Source: Rhodosporidiobolus odoratus
Taxonomy: Eukaryota > Basidiomycota > Microbotryomycetes > Sporidiobolales > Sporidiobolaceae
Length of the DNA stretch: 64,000 nt
Direction of reading: 5' to 3'
Assembly: GCA_034387635.1 (NCBI GenBank)
Contig: JAOANU010000014.1
Location: 186,001-250,000, forward strand
The translations under genes were made by a program, and so were the position numbers. Under the pieces are notes generated by a model. That model was not told the origin of the DNA. It searched no databases and saw nothing but the letters and a program-made list of their open reading frames with translations. Positions 11,549 through 24,075 of this stretch are shown in pieces. Each line of letters begins with the position of its first letter. Position 1 is the first letter of the stretch.

Positions 11549-12149
11549 GGCGAATGTGCAGGCAGCGCAGTGGAGAAGAGATGCAAGCAACAGACCAAAG
11601 CAAGAGCGGCCGGATCAGCGAATGGCTATGTACCGGTAGGCATGTATCGGCGCCGCATGTTTGCCGTGTCTGGACGCGTACCAAACGGGGACACGGAATT
11701 TATGAACGTCTCGATGTGGTGCTCTTGAAGTAGCGAGTCGAGCCTCAAAGACGCGACGCGGAAGAAGGGCTGGCAAGGGCGGAAAGGCGGAAGTGATCTG
11801 GAGCATTTGCTCCACGGCGAGGTTGCTTCGATGAGATGATCTAAGTACGGCGGTGACGCGTACGGTACAAACTGTAAGTTACAATGCGGCGGCGGCGTTT
11901 GTGCGGGCGTGAGACATGTACGTGGCGCTGCGACGAAGCTGAGATGAAGGGTCGAGGCGGGAAAGGCGAGTCGACGAACGGAAACGACCGAAGGCACCCG
12001 CAGATCAGCTGACGAGCTGTCGAGCTTGTGCGAGCTCAGCAAACAGTGTCATCGACGACGAGACGTGTGTATATGACACGGAGAAAGCCGTTCAAGGGGA
12101 GCGTCTTTCGCCTACGTACCTGGACCACGCTCGAATCGCTGCTCGGACC
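11549..12149. other. Divergent intergenic region
   Basis: About 600 bases between the start codons of the SGNH-like gene and CUS2. It must hold both promoters. I see no additional gene with family support. Confidence 0.5.
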
Positions 12150-13824
12150 ATGTCGGCACCACCAGCATCTTCTTCTACAGCGGCCGGTCCCTCCAGCGTT
12201 GCTGCCCCTGCCGCAAGTGATGCCCCCGAACCGTATTTCTCGAGGGAAACGGGAAAGTGGACGGTCGAGGACAAGGAAGGGAATGAACTCGAGTGGGACA
12301 GCAATAGGAATGCCTGGGTACCTGCCGTACGTTCATTCCCTTCTCGGCAAGCTGTGTAGGGAGAAATGGCGGATCGAGGTGGTCCGTGGTGGGGAGGTGG
12401 TCTGTCAACGCTAACGTCTGACTCTTCCGTTGCACAGCTTACCGAGGAAGTACTCAAAGCTCAACAAGCTGCTTACTCTGTCGACGGCGTAGACGAAGAG
12501 GTGCGTCTCGTATCCCCTGCCTTTTTTCTCCTTTTCTCTCCTGACCTTCCATCCTTCCATCGCTCTACAGGCCGCAGTTCCCGGTCAAGACAAAGACAAC
12601 AAGAAGGGCAAGAAACGTAAAGCAGGCGATAACGGCGACAACTCGAAGAACAAGAAACCTCGAGCCAACACCGCCGTTTTCGTCTCTCACCTGCCTCCGT
12701 CAACTACGGTCAAACAACTCGTCGCGACCTTTTCGAAAGCCGGTCTCATCCTCGAAGACGTCAACGGTGATCCCAAGGTTAAGCTGTACAGAGGGGAGGA
12801 TGGACGGTTCAAGGGAGAAGCTCTGGTGGTTTACTTGCAGGAAGCAAGCGTGGAACTTGCGGTGAGGTTGTTGGACGAGACGGAACTTGAGCTGGGAAAT
12901 GGAGCGGGACCGATGAGCGTCAAGGTTGCGCAATGGGAGCCGAAAGAGAAAAAGGCAGACGGGGACAAGGGAGAGGGGAGCTCGACCCCGGCGGTACCGG
13001 TGACGAATGGAGCGGGAAAGAGGGACGCGCAGAAGGCACGGCAAGGGAAGAAAGCCGCGGCTCTACGACAGTGCGTCCTTCTCGCTTTGCTTGCTCGGCG
13101 GTCCTGAATTTGCTCACCTTGACCTCTTCGAGCAGAAAACTAGGCGACTGGTCCGATGATGATGAAGATCCGGCAGCGGCAGCAGCTCGAGCCCGCAAGT
13201 ACAAGGGTGTCGTCGTCCTCGAAGGCATGTTCAGCTTGAAGGAGCTCGAAGAGGATCCGGCGCTATTGCTGGATCTGAAGGAAGATGTGCGGGAAGAGTG
13301 CGAGAAACTCGGCGAGGTTACGAATGTCACCCTCTACGATGTGCGCTTTCCGCCACTCAGCTCAGTCGATTCTCTTGGAGACTGCGCTGTAATGGTGCTG
13401 ACTGTCCGTCCTTTTCTCCTACTCAGAAAGAGGAAGACGGCGTCATCACTATCCGTTTCAAGGACGAGATTGGAGCGCAAGCTTGTATCGTCGTGAGTCT
13501 TCCCGTATCTATTTTCTTTTCCCTTCACCTACTCTTCTAGCGACCGTCGCCCGGTCCATCCTGCGCCTTGCCCTTTACCGCGATCCTGACCTTCCTAAAC
13601 CTCCCTTTTCTCCCTCGACCCAGAAAATGAACAACCGTTTCTTTGGCGGTCGCACTATCTCCGCTTACCCAATGGACGGCACCAAACGCTACAAGAAGAG
13701 CGGAGCCGGTGGTGTCAGTCTAGAAGGGACTGGACTGGATAAGGAGCAGGATGAGGCGGCGGCTAAGAGGGAAGAGGAGAGGTTGGAGAAGTATGCGGAT
13801 TGGCTGGAGAAGGGAGAGGAGTAA
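12150..13824 (+). CDS. CUS2: CUS2/Tat-SF1-like U2 snRNP splicing factor
   Basis: Exons 12150-12326, 12438-12500, 12571-13070, 13136-13340, 13427-13492, 13624-13824 encode 403 residues. Order: acidic N-terminus with PYFSRETGKWTVED, a basic stretch GKKRKAG, a first RRM beginning NTAVFVSHLPP, then a C-terminal UHM-type RRM (VVVLEGMFSLKELEEDP and FFGGRTISAYPMDG). That two-RRM plan with the UHM is diagnostic for Tat-SF1/Cus2, which bind SF3b1 and help fold U2 snRNA before prespliceosome formation. The acidic C-terminal tail of human Tat-SF1 is reduced to a short charged helix here. Such a factor fits an intron-rich genome. Confidence 0.9.
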
Positions 13825-14240
13825 AGCTTGAGGTCTACTTGTGTTGTTCGCATTGCTCGTGCATAGCCTTCTGGAATTCGTCAATGAGCGGACTGTGCTG
13901 TCGAGCGAGATTTGCATGAGCCAGCTGTCGCATCTCAAGCTTGTTCAAGTGCTGTCGCGACGACTGGTTCATCAAAGCGGCACTCTCTATAGCTCGCAGC
14001 CAAGTATGCCCCACACGCGGAAGCAGACAAAGCATGTTCAGCGCAGCGCGAGTAAGTACTCCTTTTCCCCCCCGGCCCTCGTTCACCCGAATTTCTGCAA
14101 GCTAGGGCAGACAAGTCACTCGTATGTACTAAGATGTGACTTCCGATACGCATACGGTAGGACGAAGGGGAGTGGCACGAGACGTGGATAGGCAGGCAAG
14201 GTTGAAAGCGCACCTGTTTCTTCTCACTATTCGGCAAGTC
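13825..14240. other. Intergenic
   Basis: Between the convergent ends of CUS2 and the F-box relic. No gene seen. Confidence 0.5.
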
Positions 14241-15422
14241 TCACGCGTACTTTTCTTCGCGCCATGAATGAACTGCTCAGAAACGAGCGACCGGTGGCGA
14301 TGCATCGGCCTCTCTGACTCGACCACCTCAACGCCCGCCTCGTCTCACAAACCAAGTAATTCAGTCTTCGCTTCGCTCACCTGCTCAGACGAGGGATTTG
14401 CGAGAGACTTGTCGAGAAGGATGAGTCTGAGCGCAAGATTGACTGACACGCATGCTGTCTGGACCGCCTTGATGAGTTGCCGGAGCGCTTGTGAAACTGC
14501 ATCGTCATACTATATGCTGCTGCAGGAATGCGTCGTCGTCTGACAAGAGATGCTCCGTAAGATGCGGGACGAAGTGGGTGTGCGAGCGACTCTCGAGGGG
14601 AGGCAATGAGTTTGATGAGTAGCTCGGAACGATCGGGGAGATCCACAGAATGTGCACGGTGGCCGGAAGAGACTGGCTTTCGGAGAGGAGACTGGGCCAA
14701 CATGGCAGAAGGTTGAGCACGACGCGGGTGCAGGGGGGTCGCTGTATGAGGCATACCTGCCTCCAATCGCACAGTAGCTCGTGCAACGATGGCGCAGGGC
14801 GGGTAGAGCGGTGGGTGAGAAGAAAGTTTCTTCGTCGGTAGAGCTGATAGGGATAGCACAGAGTGATCTGTCACAAAGGTGGGGGAACTCCATAGTGGTC
14901 GAGGCGCTTATGATATGCAGATCGTCGCAGTCTGCGATTGTGAGCCTTGTGATATCTGCGTCGAGAATGAATCCGGCTCAGAGTCAGTCAACGGCTACAC
15001 TGGGCAGAATCAAGCTCACTGACTGACCAGCTCAGGACGCGCAGCTCGAGATCCTCGATACATACCAGAAGGAGATCGCTGATATTGTTGGTCAAGGCAA
15101 AGACGAGGGTCGAGATCTCCTGGGTTACACAGTCGTAATTCACGCGATCGGCATTATCTTCATACACGGTTCCCTCGATTGACGTACGTTTGCCACCGGC
15201 ACCGGCTTTCCTGCCAAGCACGCCGTTCATGGTGATTTTCCACATTACGACCTCGCGAAGCTCCGACAGGGTAAGAGGGTGAAGATGCTTGCAAGTCGTG
15301 GCAAGGCCGAGTAGGCTGTCGAATCGCTGTTCGTAGTCGTTCAAGGTCATCAGTGCAGGTGGCACGGCGAGCTTGATGATAAAGACAAGGAGTTCGTCGG
15401 GTAGATCGAGGAGGGAAGGCAT
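14241..15422 (-). pseudogene. F-box/LRR-like family, relic 1
   Basis: The minus strand begins MPSLLDLPDELLVFIIKLAV, an F-box-like start, and continues with a Leu-rich middle (ETFFSPTALPALRH) and the family end SLVSEQF. Compared with the relatives at 17496, 32066 and 54676, it has a TGA inside the C-terminal third (after KTELLGL) and a one-base deletion just before the family ending EEKYA, so no intact protein can be read. F-box proteins bind Skp1 and recruit substrates to SCF ubiquitin ligases; this family is inferred from the N-terminal motif only. The N-terminal frame is open from about 15494. Confidence 0.6.
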
Positions 15423-16180
15423 CTGGACCGGAAAGGCGTGGGAGGTTACGCGGGTAGTCAAATGGCGTTGAGTCTGATCTGGTACACGGGTCAAGCGGTA
15501 TACGTGGCTGTCAAGCGAAGCTGGATCGTATTGAAGGAGGGAAAGGGAGACGAGGGACCCCTGGACGAGGTTGAACTCGCTTTACTCGTTACTGTCGCGC
15601 TCGTAGCCTCCGATAGCGCAGCCTAACACTCTTCAGGGGCTTCTACGCATGCTGTAGCTGTCATCTAAACCCCCCCCTCTTTAGCGGCGTGTCTCTCCGT
15701 CCTCATCGCGCGTCAGTTGAGAACCTGAGCGGACAACGACAACGCGTGAACAGCCCTAGACATACTCGAGGATGATGCTCAGCACTTAGGGACTCCCTGC
15801 GTACACGTTGCTGAATGCCGCGTCCATCAAGAGTACGACAATTCGACACCACCGCGACGTCACCTTCCCATGTACCCTCATCCATCCTCCCATTTCGGCA
15901 TTCTGAACGCCTTCCCGCTTGCTTCTCGGTAGTGCAACAGACACTTACGGGGTTAAGTGCTCGTACCATCGCGCCTGGCCACCCTTGCATGTGGTCGCGA
16001 GCCACGGTCCTTCTTTCCCCTTGATTTATTTCGGCTCCTTTCCTTTCTGCTCTGCCCAAGGGCTCTGCTCCGGCGACTTTGAGAGGACGGAAAGAGACAC
16101 TATTGTGATACCGCCGCTTGCAGCTCAACGCTTCTCTATCTGCGCCTCTCCTTTCTCGCTCACCTTCCCTACCGCTCAAA
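15423..16180. other. Intergenic
   Basis: Region between the F-box relic start and the secreted-protein gene, divergent. It probably contains both promoters; a C/T-rich tract lies just before the secreted-protein start. Confidence 0.5.
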
Positions 16181-16946
16181 ATGCGCTTCATCGCCTGCCT
16201 TTTCCCCTTCTTTGCCCTCTTTGCTGCAGTCGCGGTAGGAGCTCCTTCGTCCAGGATTCCAGCCACCACTGTAGCTGCCCAAATTTCCTTCGAAGACCGC
16301 ACCATCACCACCGTCCTCCCGACAACCACCCAAGCAGGCCGCATCCCCCTCAGAGACTGCACCACCTCCGCGCAACCGTCTGCTTCCTCTTCTCCTGGCA
16401 TCTACATCGGAACGTCCTACCGCTACTCGTACTGGGGCTACGCAACATGACACGCCCGGTCGTCGTGACAAAACTGCCGCAAAAGTACAAATACCCCTTC
16501 CAAGCCTGCACGGATCCGACCAGTGCTTCAGGCTCAGAGTGAGTATGCTCAGGTGTCGGCTGTGTATGTACGTAACCTTCCCAATCTCGTCTCCTCCCAT
16601 TTTTACCCTCTTGCTGATTTTTGCCCGCTCGGTCCTCTTCCTCGCTGCCTCCTTTGCTCGTTCCTGTGATATCCTTGTCTTATCACAGGCATCCATAACC
16701 GCCAGTTTCGCCCAATTCTGCGGCAGACCAGTCACCCTGACCAACCCCTCCAAGACAACTCAAACCATCTCTCTAGCCATCACCGGCGCTTGCACTCCCG
16801 CTCACTGCCGCGGCGACAGACTCGCCTGGGCAATTAGGAAGATGGGACTGGGTGTTTTCGGTCTACAGAGCCAGGTGGATTGGGACAGGCAGAATACGCA
16901 GGGGAATATTCCGGTCGAATCTGGGTTTCCGAGAATCACTCTGTAA
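16181..16946 (+). CDS. Small secreted Cys-containing protein, family copy 1 (frame break)
   Basis: Starts MRFIACLFPFFALFAAVAVG, a clear signal peptide, followed by low-complexity sequence with two degenerate repeats (AQISFEDRT, AGRIPLRDC). A second part has KYPFQACTDP, then after an intron (donor gtgagt at 16539) FCGRPVTLTNP and GACTPAHCRGDRLAWAIRKMG, ending 16946. The same modules in the same order occur in the gene at 30462-31294. The signal-peptide frame hits TGA at 16448-16450, and the YPF part is in another frame; no splice choice I tried repairs this. It may be a pseudogene, or have unusual splicing. The CG.xV...G.C....C pattern recalls expansin-like double-psi-beta-barrel proteins only weakly. 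Confidence 0.5.
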
Positions 16947-17495
16947 GCAGATCAGAGGCAGTAGCGACTTATTACTACCGTCGGCGAGTACTTTATTCCA
17001 AGCTGCTGAATGAAGCCGCAGAGACTGGTAGCAAGAATGAGGTCCAGCAGAGCAAAAAAGAAAAGCGAACTGAGAAGGCCAAGTTCTCAGGAATCGTGCC
17101 TCCTTGCACAGGCTGAGCCGGCAGATCCCTGTGGCAACCGGCTCCCGCGTCCTCTGTGAGCTGTCGAGACCGAACTAGATGGCGTTAAGGTCGAGCTTGC
17201 TCAGCGCAAGCTGCCCGCGCGGGAAAACCGGCATGAGCCAAGTGCGCAGATTAGCAGCCGGGAAGCAGCGCATCAGAGAAGGGTGGAAGAAGCAGGAACA
17301 GCGAACAGACCCTTCAAAGTCAAAAGTCAAGACTTCTCGGAACCACGGAGGAAATTTGAAGTTGCCACGCAAGCTTGATCGCGCTCGCCTCATCGTTTCG
17401 ATCTGCGGCGATGAAAGAGCAGTATCAGATTGCGCACCGACAGGAGAAGCAGTGGGAAGAAGGAGGGACAGGCGCACGTATTCTTTCCCAACCCT
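16947..17495. other. Intergenic
   Basis: Between the convergent secreted-protein gene and F-box relic 2. No gene seen. Confidence 0.5.
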
Positions 17496-18706
17496 TCAAG
17501 CGTACTTTTCCACGCACCAATGGATGAACTGCTGAGAGACAAGGGACTCGTGATCATACCGAGGCTTCTCCAATGCCATGACCTCGATCCCCACCTCTTC
17601 GCAGATTTTCAGTAAGGGGGCTTTCGCCGCTCGTAGTTTTAAGCCTGCGAAGGCTTTGTCGAGGAGGATCAGCTTGAGGCTGAGTCTGTTGGCTTTGTAG
17701 GTGGACAGGATGGCGTCGGATAGGCGTGGTAGGTTGTTCAAGGCCAGAGCACTGTAATCTGCTTCGTCGAGGCGAGTAAGGTCGTTAGGTGAATGATGCT
17801 GGGCGGGACTGGCGAGGAGAGCGACGTGCGGGAACTGGGCAAACTCGTCTGGAAGAACAAGTGGCAGGTCGCCAGTACACACTAAGCGCAGAACTCGGAC
17901 TGTGGAGGGTACGCGGAGATCGGAAGGGAGAGTTCCCGGCCAGCATCGAAGGGTCGAGAGCTGCGAGAGAAGGGGGAGAGTGGCCTGCTCGAATTCGAAT
18001 TCGCGAGCGCCATTATCGCCCTCGTTGGGCACGCATACTAAATGGCAAATGGAGAGATGACGTAAAGCTGGAAGAGTCCGGGGCGAAAGTAGCTCTTCCG
18101 CGTCCTGGAAGGTGATTGTAGCTTGGTACAATGACAAAGAGCGCAATACCGGGAGAGTCCACCGCTGATTCGAGTGGATGTAGAGGACTATACAGTCCGT
18201 CAGGGCGAAGGAGGTGAGGTCTATGTATAAGGGATAAGCTCAGGCTATACGAGAGTGAAAGCTGTGAACGGAACCAAGGACTGGAAAATAACGTACTGCT
18301 GAGCCGGCACAACATGCACAGATTCAGATCACCCACGGTCACAAGTCGCAGGTCGAATGCAGCGGGTGTCGTGCGAATGACTTGCAGAATCTCGAGCCCC
18401 GTGAGTGGCTGTTGCTTGGTGTCATTGGGGTTCCAAGCTTCTGTCGCTTCTAAGACCAGGACCTTTGCATCTGCACCCTGCTTCGGCGTAAACGTCTCGC
18501 GTGATTGCGCATCGCCCTTGAGCAGCCTTAGAACGACGTTCAGTTCTTGCGAGGCGACACGGTCAAGACGCTTAGAAATAATGGCAAGCCGCCATAGTGA
18601 GGTCCAGCGATCCAAGTACTCTTCGAAGCTTGCCAATGCGGATGGAACAACGACGAGCTGGATGATGGACAATGAGTTCGTCGGGTAGGTCGAGGAGGGA
18701 CGGCAT
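17496..18706 (-). pseudogene. F-box/LRR-like family, relic 2
   Basis: Begins MPSLLDLPDELIV at 18706 and then loses two bases relative to relic 1, so the continuation (IIQLVVVPSALASFEEYLDR) is out of frame. The rest is the best preserved of the four: RLDRVASQELNVV, a probable intron near 18150-18300, ELLSPRTLPALRHLSI, then LKLILLDKAFAGLK and the ending SQQFIHWCVEKYA with stop at 17496. Apart from the early frameshift it could be expressed, so it is either recently inactivated or uses another start such as an upstream exon I cannot see. The Leu-rich blocks suggest an LRR substrate-binding region. Confidence 0.6.
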
Positions 18707-18959
18707 CTTGTGTGGAACTATGGGGGCAATGGTGAGCGTGGTCTGTGGGTGTTGCTGCTAACCCCTGATACTATTGTGAGCTTGCGTGAGCCTTGAATGC
18801 GAAGTGGTGGCGAGATCAAGGAGGGACTAGGGAGGGAGGGGATCCCCCAAAGAGGTTCGACAGTTGGTCCACACCCGTCATCATCTGTACGGTCTGGTCA
18901 TACCTCAGAGAGTGTGCGTCTACCCCTCGTGAACCCCTTCAACACCTCGCGGACCGCCC

Positions 18960-20887
18960 ATGGCTTCATCGACGTCTTCCTCGCCGCCTTCTTCCTCCCC
19001 GACTGGATCAAACACCGGCAAGCTCTTCAACGACTTTCCCTGGCCATTCGACCTCGCTCAGCTGATTGAACTCGTCCTCGTTGACCCCTTTGCCCAAAGC
19101 CTGGTCAACTCGGCCGCCAATCGCTTCTTCTCACTTTCGCCTGCCGGGGAAATTCAGATTCGCAGGGATGAAGGAGGATGCTGGGGCTTATTGCCACCAG
19201 CTTGGAGAGAGTATTGCGAAGGTATCGCTGAGGAGAATTGGGACGAGACGCTGCAGGACCTGTCCCGAGGCGAACGAGTGCGTTTGGCCTTTTCTTTTTC
19301 CTCTCTGCTGGCTGTGCAACAAAACGCTGACTCTGATTCTGCATAGGAAGACTTTCCCCCTACCTTGAAAGTCTACTTCGACCGCTGCCGGACTCTTTCG
19401 CTCGCCCGGACTTGCTCGACTGTACCAGTCCTTTCTTTCCCTCCCTCCAAAACTCGCGACCACGGACGGCGAGCTCCACCCAGCTCCGAGGCCAAGCCAG
19501 CGTTCGAGGCAGACTTCCCAACGCAGAAGATCAAGGGAATCAACATGAAGAACGCTCAGAAGGCTGGGAAGAGCCCAAAGAAGGAGCATGAGGTTGAGCA
19601 GCTTTCTTCGCTTGGTAACATCTCTTTCCTCATGATTCAAACTTGCACCCTGACGGTAGTGCTGCGCTACAGTTCAAGACATTATGCGCGATGCTGCAAA
19701 GCCTATCACACATTGCATTGACGTTGGGTCCGGTCGCGTGCGTTCCTTCCTGTCTTCTCCATGCCGCCTCGATTGAACGAACCAAATTGACCTGTCCCGC
19801 CGACGCTCTCACAGGCACACCTGTCTCGCGCCCTCGCTGCCCCTCCCAGCAACCTCCATGTACTCGCCATAGACTGGTCGTCCTCGCAAAAGTCCGGCGC
19901 AGAGCGAATCGACCTCATCGTTTCAGAGGCCGGCGTGGGTCCTACACTCGGCAGTCTGACCCACGAAGTCTCCTCACTCGACTGTAAAGGAGTCAATGCT
20001 GCTCTGGCTCGATGGCCACCTCGGAACGAGGGCGAGGACGCGCAGCCGGCGTTACTGATCGCCCTACATGCCTGCGGGGATCTCACGCCAGCGTCTTTGC
20101 GAGCATTCATCGAGTCCGACGCCGATTCTCAACGAAAAGGCGCGAAAGCCATTTTCGTCGGATGCTGCTATAACATGCTCACGCCCTCGACCTTTCCCCT
20201 TTCCTTGCACTTCCGGTCACTCCTGCCGTCTTCTCTCTCTGTACGATCCGAGCCAATGACGCGGGAGCATCTCCGCCTCACTCCCCAATCACCACCGACC
20301 TGGCACTCCACCCCGTCCGAATCCACCTCCTTCCTCAAAGCCACTCTAAAAATCGCCTACCGAGCCCGCTTCGAAACTGAACTTTTCTCCGCCAAGGTAG
20401 GCGACCCCACCGGTCGACGAGTTGGACGAGTCTCCGAAGTTCGAAGTTGGGAAGACTATCGAAAGAGGGCTATAGAGAGGTTCGATTATGGGAGGACTGA
20501 ATTAAGGGAGGATCAGGTGCCCGAGGTGAGGTTCGAGGGTGGAGAGGAAGGGTGGAGGAAGGCTTTGTTTCTGGTTAGGGTTTGGTGGACGGTTAGGAGT
20601 TGGTTGGGTCCGCCTATGGAGACGGCTTGTGTGGTGGATCGGTTTTGCTTTTGTACGTCTGTTTCTTCCTCTTTCCTTACCTTTCCTTTTCTGTGGTTGG
20701 TCTTCTTCCGCGCGGAGGCTGACCCGTGAGTATGCTTACAGTGTGCGAGGGACTTAGACGCGAATGGGAGGAGACAGCTGCAGCGGATGATGGACATGGA
20801 GAGGAGGAAAAACGGCGGGTCGAGGTGGTGAACGTGTTTGATCAGGCGACGGGCAGTCTGCGGAATTTGGCGTTGGTCGTGCGATGA
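18960..20887 (+). CDS. METTL25/RRNAD1-type methyltransferase-like protein
   Basis: Exons 18960-19277, 19347-19614, 19673-19737, 19815-20652, 20742-20887 give 544 residues with consistent phases. Family signatures are KNAQKAGKSPKKEHEVEQLS, the SAM-binding motif I IDVGSGRAHLSRALA (split by an intron), and LIALHACGDLTPASLRAF, followed by FVGCCYNML. These are the conserved blocks of METTL25/METTL25B (RRNAD1) proteins. The substrate for fungal members is unknown to me. The N-terminal Ser/Thr/Pro run (about 20 residues) is variable. The acidic insertion near the C-terminus (GHGEEEKRR) also looks lineage-specific. Confidence 0.85.
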
Positions 20888-21181
20888 CATGCTATTGATT
20901 GTCCAGTCACTGGTGTCTGACTATGTGAGAGCGAGTAAGAGTGGATCAAGGTCGAGATCATCGACGCGGGGAGGACGAGCTGAGCAAGGCGAGCGAGGTC
21001 AAGGGTGTTTGACATCTGCCTTTGCTCGTTATTACTGCTTGACATTACTGCTTGACTAGTACTCGTTGACGGTCTACTACACCTTACGCACCCACCCCAC
21101 CTGTTCAGCTTTCACGTTCGCTGTTTTCACTTCGCCTCGTCGTCCGCGCACCCCACCTTCGACCTTCATCCACTCGATACA

Positions 21182-23386
21182 ATGGTCAGTCCCGCTCCTA
21201 CGCTCCAAGATAAGCAGTACATTGACAGCTGATCCTATGTACAGGGTCAAACCCTATCTGAGCCCGTCGTCGAAAAGCACTCTCAGCAAGGCGAAGACGA
21301 CCGGTTCGTCTCCCCTATCTCGCTCTTGTCCCACTCCGGATCTACGCTGATGCATGGAGTGACTTGCTGTACACAGTCTCGCATGGGCTGTCAGTGAGAT
21401 GCAGGGATGGCGATTGAGTAGGTCAACCCTCTCGGACTGTTCCACCCTACGCACATACGCCGCCTCGATATCCATCCACATCTGCATGCCGGCCTCTCTA
21501 TCCACTCGCCGTCCTCGCCGACACACGGGCCAAATGATGGATTGAAGACTGATATTCGAATGATTGCTTCTTCGCAGCGATGGAAGATGCCCACACTGGA
21601 GTTTTATCACTGGGTGAGGAACACGGTGGGAAGAAGACCTCGTTCTTCGCAGTGTTTGACGGGCACGGCGGTACGCTCTGTTTCTCTACCGTCCCTCGCC
21701 TCGTTTCGTCCGCTTGCTACGACGGAGATCGCTGATCCCCTTCTGTCGTCGCTCCTCACCCTTGCCGCGGTCACCCACCCTATCCCTCCTGCACCACGAA
21801 CTGTTCGACGCCTGTCGATGTACAGGCTCTACTGTCGCCAAGTTTGCTGGAGACACGGTTCACCATCGATTGGCTGCCAACGACTTCTTCAAGAAGCAGG
21901 ATTGGGAGGCGAGTTTGAAGAGGGCTTACCTCGAGACGGATGAGGATCTTCGAGCAAGTACGTCTGCTTCTCGCCTTCTTTGGAAGGTAGCGCTCCGCCC
22001 TCGGCGATGCGTCTCGCCTTCTGGAATGCGTGGCGGAGGTTAACGCGTTACTTCCCTACTGACTCTGTGTCGCTTACAGACCCCGACTTCCGTGGCGACC
22101 CCTCTGGTTGCACAGCTGTTAGCACAATCATAACTGGCGACATGAACATCATTTGCGTACGCTGTCTTCCTCAGCTGTTCTCCCCGTCATGGCTCATTCT
22201 CCCATTCCCATTCCCCTCTCGCAGGCCAACTCCGGCGACTCTCGCGCAGTCATGTCCATCGATGGTGAAGCCAAGCCGCTTTCGTTCGACCACAAACCGA
22301 CCAACACTGGGGAGACTAGCCGGATTGTCGCTGCGGGAGGATTCGTCGAGTTTGGTCGGGTCAACGGTGCGTGGCTTCTCTTGCCCTGCTGCCCGACCCT
22401 GTCTGACACTGCTCGTACTCGTGCACCCCGGCTCCCGCTCGAACAGGCAACCTCGCCCTCTCTCGAGCACTTGGCGATTTCGAGTTCAAGCAGTCCAACC
22501 AGCTTGACCCGGAACAACAGATCGTTACCGCCGATCCGGACATCACGGTTCACGAGCACACGGCAGAGGACGAGTTTGTGGTTATTGCTTGCGATGGTGC
22601 GTCTTTTGCCCCTCGTTGCGACATCTTCCGGCTCACCTTTCCTCTCGCTTTCTTCCCTTTCGTCGACGCCAATCTCCCTTGAATGCGACGTAACTCCACT
22701 CTCCAGGTATCTGGGACGTCCTCACTTCTCAACAAGTGATCGACCACGTCCGTCTCGCCATCTCCCGCAACACGCCTCTGCAAACTATTTGTGAAGAACT
22801 CATGGACCGTTGCCTCGCCCCCGACTCGGACTGGGGAGGCGTAGGTTGTGACAACATGACTATGATGGTGGTTGCCCTGCTTGGCGATCGGACGAAGGAG
22901 GAGTGGTATGAGTGGGTTAAGGGGCGTGTCGAGAGTGGAGAGGGGTATGAGACGCCGAAGGAGTTTGTGGAGCCGTTCGGCCAGGGTGGGAATGGACCTA
23001 GGGGGGCTTTGATGGCTGGTGGGTCGGGCGCTGCCCCAGGAGGAGCCGGAGGAGGGATGGGAGCGAATGCGATCCGAGTTGGACAGGCCGGTCCGGGAGG
23101 CGGGATCACCCTCAGTTTCCCGGGTCAGGATGATGATTCGGATGGGGAGGAGGGAGAGGGAGAGGGCGAGACGGAATTGGATTTGCCGACGATTCAGGCG
23201 GCGCTTAGGGCTAGGATGGCGGAACTTGAGAGGGAGGGAGGAGGGGAGATCGAGAGTGGGGAGGATGAGGAGGAGGAGGGGGAGCAGAGGATTGAGGAGG
23301 TTGAGATGAAGGAGGAGGGGAAGGAGGGAGAGGGGAAGGAGGCGGTTACGTCGACGACTAGTTTTAGCCCGCCTAAGACTATCTAA
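21182..23386 (+). CDS. PP2C-family Ser/Thr protein phosphatase (Ptc2/Ptc3 type)
   Basis: Coding begins with an ATG immediately followed by a donor (atg|gtcagt), so the first coding exon is 3 bases (21182-21184). Further exons are 21245-21303, 21377-21417, 21578-21670, 21826-21957, 22080-22156, 22225-22366, 22447-22596, 22707-23386. The N-terminus MGQTLSEP is typical, including Gly2 for possible myristoylation. Metal and catalytic motifs follow in order: [52 protein letters not shown] and [10 protein letters not shown]. The long C-terminal extension is Gly-rich then strongly acidic (Glu runs), larger than in yeast Ptc2/3. Role inferred: dephosphorylation in stress MAPK or checkpoint signalling. 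Confidence 0.92.
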
Positions 23387-24075
23387 GCTTTCGCCGTCTC
23401 GCCGCCTTCGCCTGTTCTCACTTTACCGCCTCCACCCTTTCCGTTCAAAGCCGCCTCCCTTCTCTCTGTACGCGGCTGCCATTCCTACACCTCGTCTTCG
23501 CATCTTTCGTCGCCGTATCATCTGCACCTCCCGTTCCGCTGAGGTTTTTCTCCCACCTCGACTACCTCCCACCCCACCCCTCTTGCCGTCCCTACTTCTA
23601 TACCCGTCTGCACGGTTTCCGGTCTTCGTGTTCGTCTTGCTTTTGCTCGTAGTTAGTGCCCACCCCCTTTCTCTCTCCAGTTTTTTCTCCTGGTTCCTCC
23701 CCTGCGTTCCTGCTCGCTCGCTCGCTTGCGCGCGTTGTTCACGTTCTTTCGCCTTCTTCTTCCCTCATAGCTCGTAAAGATTGGAACAAACAGACTGTGT
23801 ACCACCACTTGTCACGAGAGACCTCCGTACGAAGAGAGCGAGGGAAGAAAAAGTTTCATCGGTTGTAACACATAACACTGCCTCGTTGTCCTCCCTCCTC
23901 CGAGCATCGCGGCTGCCTGTGCTGGGCTCGCCTTGACGCGTCGTCTGTTCTTTGAAGACGCCTGAGCACCTTCGGCGACTCGTGCGAGAGTTCCGCACGC
24001 GCCTCGTCCTCCTCCTCCCCACTTCTCCCTCGACTCGATTCTTTGGTTATAGCTACAACAAACTATTCCCAGGGG
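23387..24075. other. Intergenic, pyrimidine-rich
   Basis: About 690 bases, strongly C/T-rich in the first half, probably the PP2C 3' UTR and the promoter of the next gene. Confidence 0.5.

Noticed and set aside
10517..11590. A long continuous minus-strand frame of over 350 codons
   Set aside because: It runs through introns of the SGNH-like gene; the spliced model restores family motifs and phases, so the continuous reading is a by-product.
15703..16401. Minus-strand frame of 232 codons
   Set aside because: It is antisense to the signal-peptide exon of the secreted-protein gene and has no splice or family support.
16440..16460. Programmed ribosomal frameshifting in the secreted-protein gene
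   Set aside because: No slippery heptamer or obvious stimulatory structure is visible at the break; a lesion or unseen intron is likelier.
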